From HGM12998 sp900756495 (GTDB lineage: Bacteria; Bacillota; Clostridia; Oscillospirales; Oscillospiraceae), in NCBI GenBank assembly GCA_958477305.1, contig CAUEFI010000014.1, forward strand, positions 1 through 64,000: 64,000 bases of DNA, in the 5' to 3' direction. This document shows positions 52,205 to 61,108 of this stretch, piece after piece. The stretch's first letter is position 1. Each line of letters starts with the position of its first letter. The notes beneath the pieces were generated by a model, which saw only the letters and a list, made by a program, of their open reading frames with translations, was not told where the DNA came from and searched no databases. A program made the translations under genes and the position numbers.

Positions 52205-53066
52205 CAGTGCGACCTCTCATTAAATAATAGTCCTCGCGGGCAGTCTCCCGAAAGCCGCAGGAGCGGTAGAGCCGGTAGGCGGCCATATTCCCGCTGTCCA
52301 CCTCCAGGCGGATTGGGCCGGAGGTCTCCTCCAGGGCGCATTCCAAGGCCAGGGAGAGCATTCCGCGGCCAAGGCCCTGTCCTTGGAGGTGGGGCGCAAT
52401 ACACAGACCGCAGAAATAGGTCTCGCCGCCCTCCGTGTTGCGGTAAAGGTGCCCGGCCAGCATTTCGTCCAGCCAGGCGGCGTAGGGGGTGACGGCAGGG
52501 TGATGGAAGAACCGTCCGGCAATCTCGCGGGCATGCGCCTGGGAATCCCCGAAAGCTGCGGCCGCCTGGGCGGCCAACGCAGGAATGAGCGCCTGATCTG
52601 CCAGCTGCAGTGTCAGTCCCTCCGGCGCAGAGGGCGGCGCCAGTGAGCGGCTGTACTCCAATAGAAATTCCGAGTGCTCCAGTTCCACAGGCAACTTTTT
52701 CAGGACAGCAGTTCCGCTTTGACACACCGGTTCGTGACAGAAGAGCAGCGTTCGGATTCCAGAGCAATCCAGAGCGCGCCGGGCCGCGGCGAACAGCGCG
52801 GTAAAGACACCCCGGCGGCGAAGGGCGGGATGAACCAGCGCGGTTACCTCGGCCTGACCGGGGTCCGGCATAAAAAGGACCAGGATTCCGGCCAGGGCGT
52901 TCCCCTCATAGGCCCGGAAGAAGCAGTTCATGGACGGATGGGTATTCAAGCGGTTAGAGAGAAAGAGCCGGTGGCCGAAGGGCTCAATACGGCGGCAGTC
53001 CTCCTCCAGAATGCGGATTTCCTCCTCCTGCTCCGGGGTAAGTATGTTGGTCTCCATTAGAGTCAT
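52194..53066 (-). CDS. GNAT-family N-acetyltransferase
   Basis: A 290-residue protein with a complete C-terminal GNAT fold (CGLCIAPHLQGQGLGRGMLS for acetyl-CoA binding, then MAAYRLYRSCGFRETARED) and a degenerate N-terminal GNAT-like half (TALVHPALRRRGVFTALFAA). AGGAGATGC lies before ATG 53066. The acceptor is unknown. Confidence 0.9.
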   Translation of the reverse strand: MTLMETNILTPEQEEEIRILEEDCRRIEPFGHRLFLSNRLNTHPSMNCFFRAYEGNALAGILVLFMPDPGQAEVTALVHPALRRRGVFTALFAAARRALDCSGIRTLLFCHEPVCQSGTAVLKKLPVELEHSEFLLEYSRSLAPPSAPEGLTLQLADQALIPALAAQAAAAFGDSQAHAREIAGRFFHHPAVTPYAAWLDEMLAGHLYRNTEGGETYFCGLCIAPHLQGQGLGRGMLSLALECALEETSGPIRLEVDSGNMAAYRLYRSCGFRETAREDYYLMRGRTDDG

Positions 53067-53229
53067 GGCAGCATCTCCTCTGTGTTCAAAGATACCACAG
53101 GCAGGAGGGAAAGGAAAGTATTTTTTGCTCCGTGCTGTACCGCATGGCCCTGCGCTGTGCGCGGGATTATTTTCTATCCTGGCGGGAGATACTTATGATA
53201 TCTCTTTGCAAAGGACGGGATTTCCAACT

Positions 53230-55563
53230 GTGAAAGCAGTCATTCTGGCGGGAGGGGAGGGGACCCGGCTGCGGCCCATCTCCCTGGGACGGCCCAAGCC
53301 CATGACCCCGCTCTTCGACAGGCCGGTCATGGAGCATATTATCAATTTGCTGCGCCGCTGCGGCATCACCGACATCGCAGTGACCCTGCACTATATGCCG
53401 GGCGCTGTGGAGGATTATTTCGGGGATGGGACCGGCTTCGGCGTGCACCTGCAGTATTTTGTAGAGGAGGAGCCGCTGGGAACGGCGGGAGGCGTGAAGA
53501 ACTGCATGTCCTTCCTGGGGGAGGACGATTTTTTGGTGATCAGCGGGGACGCGGTGTGTGACCTCGACCTCACAGCCGCCATCGCGTTCCACAGGATCCG
53601 CCGCTCTGCGGCCACGCTGGTGCTCCACCGGAATCCGGCGCCTCTGGCCTACGGATTGGTGATCACCGATGAAGAGGGCCTGATTGAGCGGTTTGTTGAA
53701 AAGCCCTCCTGGGGACAGGTCCTCTCCAATACCGTCAATACCGGAATATATGTGCTCACCCGCAGAGCCATGGACGCGGTGCCCGAGGGATGCCAATACG
53801 ACTTCGGAAAGGACCTCTTTCCCGCTCTGCTGGAGCGGGGAGAGGCGCTGTATGGCTATACTCCCGAGGGTTACTGGTGCGATATGGGGGACTGCAGGGC
53901 CTACCTGGACTGTGTGGCGGATGCGCTGTCCGGCCGTGTAAAGCTGGACTTTCCTGCGCCGCGGGTGGCTCCGGGGATCTGGGCGGCCAGCCCCATCCCG
54001 GAGGGTGTGCAGATCGTGCCGCCCTGCTATATCGGACAGGGAGTGGAGATTGGCGCCGGCTCTCTCATCGGTCCCCACGCTGCCCTGGGGGCGGGGAGCA
54101 CGGTAGGCCGCAGGGTTCTGCTTCAGCGCTCCGTGCTTCATGCCGCGTCGGCAGGGGATCGGGCGACGCTCTATGGAGCCGTACTCTGCCAGGGGGCGTG
54201 TGCCGGGCGGGGAGCCGTCCTCAATGAGGGCGCTGTGCTGGGAGAGCGGGCGGCCGCCGGTGAGGGCTGTATTCTGATGGAGGGGGTAAAGGTGTGGCCC
54301 AATCGGGAAGCTCCGGCAGGCGGACGGCTTGCCGCATCCCTTACAAGCGGCGGACTGCGGGAGCCGCTGAAGTTTTCCGACGGCGGCGTCATCCGCGGAA
54401 CCGTCGGAATGGAGCTTACACCTGAACTGATGGTACTTCTGGGGAATGCGCTGGGCGCGGAGGGACAGGCAGGGCTGGCCCACGCCGGGGGCGAGGGGGC
54501 CCGAATGCTGGCTCAGGCAGCTGCCAGTGGGATGTCTGCCGCCGGCTGTCGGGTGCTTTTCCACGACGGGGGGTGCGCGGCGGCCTGCGCGTGGATGGGC
54601 GGGTATTATGGCCTGCCCGTCTCCCTCTTCGCAGAGCAGCAGGGGGAGCGGATCTATCTCCATCTGTTTGACCGGCGCGGACTGCCTCTGAGCAGAGACC
54701 GTCAGAGAAAACTGGAGGGCGCCCTGCTGCGGGGAGAACAGACGCAGGTGCCTGCCTGCCGGGTGGGCCGGTGGGAAAATATTTCAGGTATTCCGGGGGC
54801 TTATGCCGCAGATGCTGCCCGCCGATCGCGGCTCTCCCGGGCTCCGCTCCGGCCTGTGCAGGCGGCCGCCCCCGGCGGGACGCCCGCCGACCAGGCTCTG
54901 GCATCAGCGCTGGAAAAACTCGGATGCACGGTCTATCGGACGCCCAAGCCCGGAATTCCTGCTTTTCAGGCAGAGCACGGCGGCTTCCGCCTGCGCGCCT
55001 GGGATGAGGAAGGAGAGGCGGTGGAGGCTGAGGTGCTGCTGGCGGTGGTGGCCTCCATTGAGTGCGAGCGGGGAGGAGGCCCCATTGCAGTCCAACCGGC
55101 CGCTCCGGCTGCTCTGGACATCCTGGCCGCAGGTTACCATACCACAGCCCTCCGCCTGGGCAGGGATGGCCCGGAGGCGGAGGCGCGGTATGAGGCCCTT
55201 CCGTGGATGCGGGACGCCGTCTTTGCAGCCTGCCGGATCTGCGCCCGAATGGGGATTACCGGGGAGCGGCTGCGCGCACTGACTGGAAAAGTTCCGCGCT
55301 TTTGTACCGCAGGACGGGAGGTCCCGCTGCGCGGAGATCGAGGGGCGGTGATGCAGGCTCTGGCGGGAGACCGCCATGCCGCCCAGCCTGCCGGAGAGGG
55401 GCTGCGTCTTCAGGCAGGGGCGGGGTGGGTGTACGTTACGCCTCTGGCCCGCCGGGCCGCGCTTAAGGTGGTCGCCGAAGGACCTGACCTGGAGATTGCG
55501 CAGGAATTGTGCGATTTTTATGTTGAGAAGGCGAGAAAGCTGGACGGAGGCCGGGCCCAGTAA
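53230..55563 (+). CDS. Fused NDP-sugar pyrophosphorylase/phosphohexomutase-like protein, mutase half degenerate
   Basis: A 777-residue protein. Residues 1-230 are an NDP-hexose pyrophosphorylase (KAVILAGGEGTRLRPISLG, ISGDAVCDLDL, FVEKPSWGQVLSNTVNTGIY). Hexapeptide-repeat beta-helix follows (about 250-365). The C-terminal half follows the phosphomannomutase/phosphoglucomutase outline (LKFSDGGVIRGTVGMELTPE) but lacks a TaSHNP phosphoserine loop and a DGDxDR metal loop; the region where it should be reads YYGLPVSLFAEQQGERIYLH. The start is taken as GTG 53230 at VKAVILAGG. It probably makes an activated hexose for polysaccharide, with the mutase half regulatory. Confidence 0.85.
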   Translation: MKAVILAGGEGTRLRPISLGRPKPMTPLFDRPVMEHIINLLRRCGITDIAVTLHYMPGAVEDYFGDGTGFGVHLQYFVEEEPLGTAGGVKNCMSFLGEDDFLVISGDAVCDLDLTAAIAFHRIRRSAATLVLHRNPAPLAYGLVITDEEGLIERFVEKPSWGQVLSNTVNTGIYVLTRRAMDAVPEGCQYDFGKDLFPALLERGEALYGYTPEGYWCDMGDCRAYLDCVADALSGRVKLDFPAPRVAPGIWAASPIPEGVQIVPPCYIGQGVEIGAGSLIGPHAALGAGSTVGRRVLLQRSVLHAASAGDRATLYGAVLCQGACAGRGAVLNEGAVLGERAAAGEGCILMEGVKVWPNREAPAGGRLAASLTSGGLREPLKFSDGGVIRGTVGMELTPELMVLLGNALGAEGQAGLAHAGGEGARMLAQAAASGMSAAGCRVLFHDGGCAAACAWMGGYYGLPVSLFAEQQGERIYLHLFDRRGLPLSRDRQRKLEGALLRGEQTQVPACRVGRWENISGIPGAYAADAARRSRLSRAPLRPVQAAAPGGTPADQALASALEKLGCTVYRTPKPGIPAFQAEHGGFRLRAWDEEGEAVEAEVLLAVVASIECERGGGPIAVQPAAPAALDILAAGYHTTALRLGRDGPEAEARYEALPWMRDAVFAACRICARMGITGERLRALTGKVPRFCTAGREVPLRGDRGAVMQALAGDRHAAQPAGEGLRLQAGAGWVYVTPLARRAALKVVAEGPDLEIAQELCDFYVEKARKLDGGRAQ

Positions 55564-55901
55564 GGGCCGGGCGCTCCCCAAACGGGGAGGGGGGTCTGCA
55601 GAGACGGCGCTCTGCAGACCTCCTGCTCCTCTGGCGGAGGATTCATACAAAAATAAAGGTATACTTTTCCGGAAAAGCGTGGTATAATAATACAACTTTT
55701 TATATGGCTTTATGTGCGTTTTACGCACTTGAATAAGGCAGGACACGGTTTGAATAGAGCGCGGAGACGGCGAGGGGCCGTCCCCTTTTCCGGCGAGGCA
55801 GGGCCGGAAAGGGCGGACGGAATCGCCCTTGTTTTGTTGTGCTCCCGTGTCGGTACATACCCAAGATCAAAATGACAAAGAAGGAGTGTTACAACACTAC
55901 A
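55564..55901 (+). promoter_or_regulatory. RNase J upstream region with extended -10 promoter and structured leader
   Basis: A TGGTATAAT extended -10 lies at about 55680-55688. The leader then contains hairpins GTGCG/CGCAC, GGGGCCGTCCCC-type and CCGGCGAGGCAGGGCCGG, and GGGCGG...CGCCC followed by TTGTTTTGTTGT, which could act as an attenuator. No known riboswitch motif was recognised. Confidence 0.5.
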
Positions 55902-57560
55902 ATGGCAGAAAAATTAAAAATCATATCCCTGGGCGGTCTCAATGAGATAGGAAAGAATCTCACCGTCTATGAGTATGGCGGGGACATGATCGTAGTGGAT
56001 GTGGGGATGGGGTTCCCCGACGACGACATGTACGGCATCGATGTGGTGATCCCCGACTTTACCTACCTCATCAAGAACAAGGACCGGATTCGGGGCATTT
56101 TCCTGACGCATGGCCATGAGGACCACATCGGTTCCCTGCCCTATCTGCTTCGGGACGTACAGGCCCCCATTTATGCTACCCGGATGACCGCCGGATTGGT
56201 CAAGCTCAAGCTGGAGGAGCACCGCCTGGCGGATAGGACCAAGCTCATCACCTGTGAATGCGGGGAAATTGTCAGGGCGGGGAAGTTTTCTGTGGAGTTT
56301 ATCCACGCCAACCACTCCATTGCCGACGCGGTGTGCTTTGCCATCAAATGCGGCGTAGGCACCTGTATCCATACCGGAGACTTCAAGATCGATCCCACTC
56401 CCATTCAGGGCGGTATGATTGATCTGGCCCGCCTGGGACAACTGGGCAAGGAGGGGGTGTTGGCACTTCTGTGCGACTCCACCAACGCCGAGCGCCCCGG
56501 TTTTACCAAGAGTGAGCGCAGCGTAGGCGCCTCCTTTGACGCGCTGTTCCGGGGCTGCGAGTCCCGGATTATCGTTACGACCTTCGCCTCTAACGTAGAC
56601 CGTATTCAGCAGATCATCGACGTAGCCGCCCGTTATGGCCGCAAAGTGGCGGTTACCGGGCGATCCATGGAGAACGCCATGAAGGTATCCACAGAGCTGG
56701 GATACATGAAGGTGCCCGACGGCGTGGTAGTGGATATCAACCATATCAAGAGCCTGCCCAAGAATAAGATCTGTATCATTACCACGGGGAGCCAGGGGGA
56801 AACCATGTCGGCCCTGACCCGCATGGCCTACTCCACCCACCGCCAGGTGGACATCCAGGCCGGTGACCGGGTGATCATCTCGGCCTCCGCCATTCCGGGC
56901 AATGAGAACGCCATTGGGAGCGTGATCAACGAGCTCTACCGCAAGGATGCCGAGGTGGTAAACGAGCGGGAGGCGGCGCTTCACGTCTCGGGTCACGCCT
57001 GCCAAGAGGAGCTGAAAATTCTCCATGCCCTGGTAAAGCCCAAGTTCTTCATCCCTGTCCACGGAGAACAGCGTCATCTGAAGACTCATGCCAAGCTGGC
57101 TCAGTCCATGGGGATGGATCCCCGCAATGTCATCATCAGCGACATCGGAAAAGTGATCGAGCTTACCCCGGGATCTGCCAAGCTCAACGGCACAGTCCCT
57201 GCGGGGAGAGTTTTTGTGGACGGCTACGGCGTAGGAGATGTGGGGGCGGTGGTCCTGCGGGACCGCAAGCATCTGGCGGAGGACGGTATGATTGTGGTCG
57301 TAGTGTCCATGTCGGGAGAGGACGGCAGCGTGGTCTCCGGTCCCGATATCATTACCCGCGGCTTTGTCTATGTTAAGGAGTCCGAGGGGCTGATGGAGGA
57401 ACTGCGCAGGGTGGCGGTAAACGCCCTGGAGAACTGCCAGCGGGAAGGATCTACGGACTGGGCCGCCATCAAGTCTGAAATCAAGGGAGACCTCTCCAAC
57501 TTCCTTTATAAAAAGACCAAGCGCAACCCCATGATTTTACCTGTTATTATGGAGGTTTGA
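55902..57560 (+). CDS. rnj: Ribonuclease J
   Basis: A 552-residue metallo-beta-lactamase/beta-CASP RNase that matures rRNA and degrades mRNA with 5'-exo and endonuclease activity. It has LKIISLGGLNEIGKNLTVYE, the zinc motif THGHEDHIGSLPY, HTGDFKID, the beta-CASP GRSMENAMKVSTEL and HVSGHACQEELKIL with FFIPVHGEQRHL. ATG 55902 is the conventional start; AAGGAG is about 16 bp upstream, an unusually long spacing. Its last 14 codons are duplicated downstream (see 57518-57703). Confidence 0.96.
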   Translation: MAEKLKIISLGGLNEIGKNLTVYEYGGDMIVVDVGMGFPDDDMYGIDVVIPDFTYLIKNKDRIRGIFLTHGHEDHIGSLPYLLRDVQAPIYATRMTAGLVKLKLEEHRLADRTKLITCECGEIVRAGKFSVEFIHANHSIADAVCFAIKCGVGTCIHTGDFKIDPTPIQGGMIDLARLGQLGKEGVLALLCDSTNAERPGFTKSERSVGASFDALFRGCESRIIVTTFASNVDRIQQIIDVAARYGRKVAVTGRSMENAMKVSTELGYMKVPDGVVVDINHIKSLPKNKICIITTGSQGETMSALTRMAYSTHRQVDIQAGDRVIISASAIPGNENAIGSVINELYRKDAEVVNEREAALHVSGHACQEELKILHALVKPKFFIPVHGEQRHLKTHAKLAQSMGMDPRNVIISDIGKVIELTPGSAKLNGTVPAGRVFVDGYGVGDVGAVVLRDRKHLAEDGMIVVVVSMSGEDGSVVSGPDIITRGFVYVKESEGLMEELRRVAVNALENCQREGSTDWAAIKSEIKGDLSNFLYKKTKRNPMILPVIMEV

Positions 57561-57703
57561 GGCGCTTGGTTCGGGACCCGGCGAGAGCCGGGACGCGCAC
57601 TTGCGCGGCGGCGAGCGGGAATTGACTTTCCGCCGCCAAGAAGAAAAATCACAAGCGCAACCCCATGATTTTACCCGTTATTATGGAGGTTTGAGGCGCT
57701 TGG
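57518..57703 (+). repeat. Duplicated RNase J 3' end flanking an 82-bp hairpin insert
   Basis: A 52-bp segment covering the end of the RNase J gene and its stop (57518-57569) recurs at 57652-57703 with one T-to-C difference. The 82 bp between them contain CCCGG/CCGGG, GCGCACTTGCGC and GCGGGAA-TTGAC-TTTCCGC hairpins. The last hairpin has the same loop and wobble layout as GGGCGAA-TTCAG-TTTGCCC in the PHP insert (19081-19254). Confidence 0.8.
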
Positions 57704-57730
57704 CCTGTAAATAGGCAGTTGCCAAAGCAC

Positions 57731-57767
57731 AACTGTGCCCCCGAGCCTTTGGCTCGGGGGCACAGTT
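57731..57767. terminator. Bidirectional terminator
   Basis: AACTGTGCCCCCGAGCC and GGCTCGGGGGCACAGTT with a 3-base loop. It lies after RNase J (plus) and just before the end of the convergent Ig-like gene. Confidence 0.88.
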
Positions 57768-57775
57768 TATATCAT

Positions 57776-58756
57776 TTACCAGCTGCAACGGACGATACAA
57801 GTCAAGGTCTGCCCGTCCACCGTGCATGTGATGGTGGTAGTCCCTCTGCCGACAGCGGTCACTTTACCGTCGGAGCCGATCGTGGCCACAGAGGTGTTGC
57901 CAATGCTCCAGGAGGGGGTGGAACTGGTGCCGCTCACTTTCATGGTGAAGGTCTGTCCTGCCGATTCGAGCGTAAAATCCTCCCGATTCAGTGAGAGGGA
58001 ACCATTGGAGGAGCTACTACCGGAGGAGCTGGAAGCGGCACCGCTGGTGACTCCGTTGCGGACGGTACAGGTCTGATTAGATGCCCCGGGCATGGAGGCC
58101 GTGATGGTGGCTGACCCGTTTTTTGTGCCGGGCGAAACCTTGCCGTTCTCATCCACAGAGACGATTTCAGGGTCGCTGCTGGTCCAGGTGATGGTTCCAG
58201 TGGTTCCAGCCGGAGTAAAGGTAACACCGATGGTTACCGGATCAGGGTAGCTGTCATTCATGGTAAAGTCGGACTTGTCTAATGTAAAGCTGGTAGCTGT
58301 CTGGGTGACAGGTATGGTTTCAGACGGGGTGTCAGTAGGCTCCACGGTGGGGCTGGAGGTGGAATCCACGGGAGTAGTCTCATCGGGGATAACATCCGGA
58401 CTGGGCGAGACCTCCTCCGTCGGAGGGGAGGTTGGATCAACAGGGGGCACATTTCCCTTATCGACGAGGGGTTTGACAATGGAGATCACAATACAGACCG
58501 CCGCCACAATCAGGGCCAGCGAGATGACAGTGCCGATGATTTTCAGCGGCGATGGGCCGCCGCCGTAGCCGCCGCCCCGCGTGTTGGTGGACAACCGCTT
58601 GCCGCCGTTCCGGCGGCCGTCTTCCTCGGAACCGTCCGCAGCAGTGGGACGGCCGTCACAGAAGGGGCATCGTTTATAGGTAACGGCGTAATCCTCGCCG
58701 CAGATATCACAGTGAATGGTTTCCGCCCGTGTGCCGGTGCCTCGTCTGGCCGCCAT
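57776..58756 (-). CDS. Zinc-ribbon, membrane-anchored protein with Ig-like domains
   Basis: A 326-residue protein. The cytoplasmic N-terminus has a zinc ribbon (IHCDICGEDYA, KRCPFCDGRP). A membrane helix follows (about 72-92, LKIIGTVISLALIVAAVCIV), then a Pro/Thr/Ser-rich stalk and two Ig-like Big_2-type domains (ITWTSSDPEIVSVDENGKVS and SWSIGNTSVATIGSDGKVTA). ATG 58756 has GGAGG at 8 bp. It may link an intracellular signal to the cell surface; no function is known. Confidence 0.85.
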   Translation of the reverse strand: MAARRGTGTRAETIHCDICGEDYAVTYKRCPFCDGRPTAADGSEEDGRRNGGKRLSTNTRGGGYGGGPSPLKIIGTVISLALIVAAVCIVISIVKPLVDKGNVPPVDPTSPPTEEVSPSPDVIPDETTPVDSTSSPTVEPTDTPSETIPVTQTATSFTLDKSDFTMNDSYPDPVTIGVTFTPAGTTGTITWTSSDPEIVSVDENGKVSPGTKNGSATITASMPGASNQTCTVRNGVTSGAASSSSGSSSSNGSLSLNREDFTLESAGQTFTMKVSGTSSTPSWSIGNTSVATIGSDGKVTAVGRGTTTITCTVDGQTLTCIVRCSW

Positions 58757-58874
58757 CGGGATCGCCTCCAATTTTGTACTTTAAACAATATTCTACACGC
58801 TGCGGCCGAAACAGTCAACGCCAACACGAAAAAGATCAGTTATTTTTAAAAAATTATGTAAACTTATGATGCTA

Positions 58875-58903
58875 TTGATTCTTTTCGCGGATACGGATAT
58901 AAT
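58875..58903 (+). promoter_or_regulatory. Promoter of the AAA+ gene
   Basis: TTGATT (58875-58880), a 17-bp spacer and TATAAT (58898-58903). Because it overlaps the upstream part of the open frame, it supports the later start at 58938. Confidence 0.8.
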
Positions 58904-58937
58904 GAAACAACAGCCAGATCGGAAGAGGTGTTGCCGT

Positions 58938-60392
58938 GTGAAAGGGTCGCTGTCCGCTGCCGCAGTCCATAAGCAGTATGACGAGGGCATTTCGGCGTTC
59001 AAACGTCAGATTGCCGATCCCACGCTTCGCATGAAGTTTAGCCAGGAAGTGGACATATTTATGCGAGGGTGTGCTCTGGGGGTTTGGAGCCGGGATGGAG
59101 AAGCGGTCTCCACCCGCCATGTGGAGTATTATAACGCCATTTATAGCAAGGGCAACCAAGTACCCTCCGTACTCTTCTGGGAGCTGTCCACGGCGGTGAG
59201 TGAGTACCCAGGCTTTAAAGCTCCCACCTTCTTCCACCGTATGCGGGCGGTGGACAAGGTGTCCGGCAGCAAACTCTCCCGCCGCTTTATCGACCTGATG
59301 ACGCTGATGCTTCTGCTCTTTGCCGCGGTGGACGATGTGGTCAGCGAAGAGGAGGCCGGCTTTGTCAACCAGTGTGCCGACGCTCTGTCCGCCCTATGTG
59401 ATCGGGATGGCCTCAAAGGGGAGAAGGCCCCGCTGGATGTCAATGATTTTGTGACTAGACGCCGTACCGCGCCGGAACAGAGAGAGAATTATTCTGCTGC
59501 CGGAGATACGGAGCGGCTGGAACCGGAGGTCCAGCCGCAGCCAGAGGCTGAGCCGGCTCCCTCATTGGAGGAGCTGCTTGCCGAGCTGGACGCCCTGTGC
59601 GGCCTAGACAAGGTAAAGGCGGATGTAAAGAGCCTTATTAACTTGGTCAAGGTGCGCAGAATGCGCCAGGAGCACGGTCTTCCAGTCCCCCCGATGTCTC
59701 TCCACCTAGTGTTTATGGGCAATCCCGGCACCGGTAAGACCACAGTCGCCCGGTTGCTGGCTAAAATTTACCACGCAATTGGGGTGCTGTCCAAGGGGCA
59801 GCTGGTGGAGGTGGACCGCTCCGGGCTGGTGGCCGGCTTTGTAGGGCAGACCGCCATCAAGACCAGCGAAGTCATCCAGAAGGCATTGGGTGGCGTTCTC
59901 TTTATCGACGAGGCCTATGCGCTGGCCAATCAGGAGAATGCCAACGACTTCGGGCGGGAGGCAATTGAGACACTGCTCAAGGGGATGGAGGACCACCGCT
60001 CAGACCTTATTGTCATCGTGGCCGGATACACCGAACTGATGGGGAAGTTTATCCACGCAAACCCTGGATTGGAGAGCCGGTTCAATAAGTACTTTTACTT
60101 TGAGGATTATAACGGAGACCAGCTCATGGAGATTTTTCAGTCCATGTGTGGAAAAAATGGGTATACACTCAGTAGTGATGGAGCTGAATATGCCAAATCG
60201 TTGTTTTGCGAACTCTATGAAGAGCGGGATGAGAACTTCGGAAATGCCCGGGATGTGCGCAATCTGTTCGAGCGGGCGGTGGCCCGGCAGGCCGACCGGC
60301 TGGCAGCACTGGAGAATCCGGGCAGGGAAGAGCTGATGTCCCTGACCGCGGCCGACCTTAGAGAAGAGGAGGAGATGTACACTCCAACGTGA
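58938..60392 (+). CDS. CbbX/SpoVK-like AAA+ ATPase
   Basis: A 484-residue protein. An N-terminal helical domain (about 1-160) is followed by an acidic linker and one AAA+ module: LDALCGLDKVKADVKSLINL, Walker A FMGNPGTGKTTVARLLAK, Walker B GVLFIDEAYALA, the pore-loop/sensor region VIVAGYTELM and arginine finger in NPGLESRFNKYFYFEDY. This is the CbbX/SpoVK family of hexameric remodelling ATPases. The start is GTG 58938 with GGAAGAGG upstream; more upstream starts would overlap the promoter. The client is unknown. Confidence 0.92.
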   Translation: MKGSLSAAAVHKQYDEGISAFKRQIADPTLRMKFSQEVDIFMRGCALGVWSRDGEAVSTRHVEYYNAIYSKGNQVPSVLFWELSTAVSEYPGFKAPTFFHRMRAVDKVSGSKLSRRFIDLMTLMLLLFAAVDDVVSEEEAGFVNQCADALSALCDRDGLKGEKAPLDVNDFVTRRRTAPEQRENYSAAGDTERLEPEVQPQPEAEPAPSLEELLAELDALCGLDKVKADVKSLINLVKVRRMRQEHGLPVPPMSLHLVFMGNPGTGKTTVARLLAKIYHAIGVLSKGQLVEVDRSGLVAGFVGQTAIKTSEVIQKALGGVLFIDEAYALANQENANDFGREAIETLLKGMEDHRSDLIVIVAGYTELMGKFIHANPGLESRFNKYFYFEDYNGDQLMEIFQSMCGKNGYTLSSDGAEYAKSLFCELYEERDENFGNARDVRNLFERAVARQADRLAALENPGREELMSLTAADLREEEEMYTPT

Positions 60393-60536
60393 GGAGAAGA
60401 CCTTGCAGATCTCTCACGAAACGCCGTGATGGAGGTGGAAGGCTAATCATCAGGGCAATGTGGCTATGTTCAAATTGTTTAGGAGGCGCGGGACTCCGCC
60501 GCCGCAGGAGTGCGTGATAGAAGAGGAGAGGACACA

Positions 60537-60569
60537 AAACACCCAGGCGCCGTTGGCGCCTGGGTGTTT
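60537..60569. terminator. Intrinsic terminator
   Basis: AAACACCCAGGCGCC and GGCGCCTGGGTGTTT around a 3-base loop, about 145 bp after the AAA+ gene. The gap 60393-60536 has only a weak 42-codon frame starting at 60466. Confidence 0.8.
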
Positions 60570-60657
60570 CACATGTATGAAATACGGAAAATAGGCAGAA
60601 AGCGCAGCCAGCGGCAAGTACACGGTGATAGTGCGGGCATGGCCAACGCGCCTTCCG

Positions 60658-61095
60658 CTACAGCTCATTGAGAAGGGAGTCAATCCTACTCTTATTCCGG
60701 ATGGCAGAGTCCCCGTATTGGTGGACAAGTTTCAGTGCAGCTTCCAGCTGCTTGACCGGCGCACCGCATGCCTGAACAACCTCTTCGTAGAGCCCAGTGC
60801 TTGCCTGTTTGAGCGTTTCAAAGGAAATCAGGTGCTCTGCTCGGGGGCCAAGTTCCTTTTTAAGCCTGGAAGACACATTCCTCTGAAGCTCAAGATAAGG
60901 TTTTTCAAGCTGTTTAAAGGAGAGCCCCAGAAGACTGTAGCTGATGGAAAGCAGCGACGCATAGTAGCCGTTTGGGCGTTTTGACTTTTTTCAAACAAGG
61001 CCTAACTTCCCAGCAACAATGGCAGCAGCGTTTTTGGACAGTTCGGAGATAGTCTCTGCCGCAATTTTATTGACATCGATTGAAAAAGTATCCAC
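60658..61095 (-). pseudogene. Small gene split by an in-frame TGA at codon 35
   Basis: Directly after the nrdJ stop there is AAGGTGG, then GTG 61095 opening a frame that reads MDTFSIDVNKIAAETISELS to KLGLV and meets TGA at 60991-60993. The same frame then continues without a stop for 110 codons (KRPNGYYASLLSISYSLLGL to IRNKSRIDSLLNEL, ending at 60658). The bases around the TGA belong to a 38-bp repeat also found at 31590-31627. Either a repeat end was inserted and created the stop, or a nonsense mutation broke a 145-residue gene. The product is helical and unrecognised. Confidence 0.55.
60967..61006 (-). repeat. Second copy of the MITE-like left end
   Basis: On the minus strand TTAGGCCTTGTTTGAAAA and the following AAGTCAAAACGCCCAAACGGC match 31590-31627 except for one or two bases. 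I see no matching opposite end in 60400-60960, so only one end seems to be present. Confidence 0.7.
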
Positions 61096-61108
61096 AAGCA
61101 GCCACCTT

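Noticed and set aside
60466..60594. 42-codon frame MFKLFRRRG... after the AAA+ gene
   Set aside because: It reads straight through the terminator hairpin and lacks a well-spaced ribosome site.
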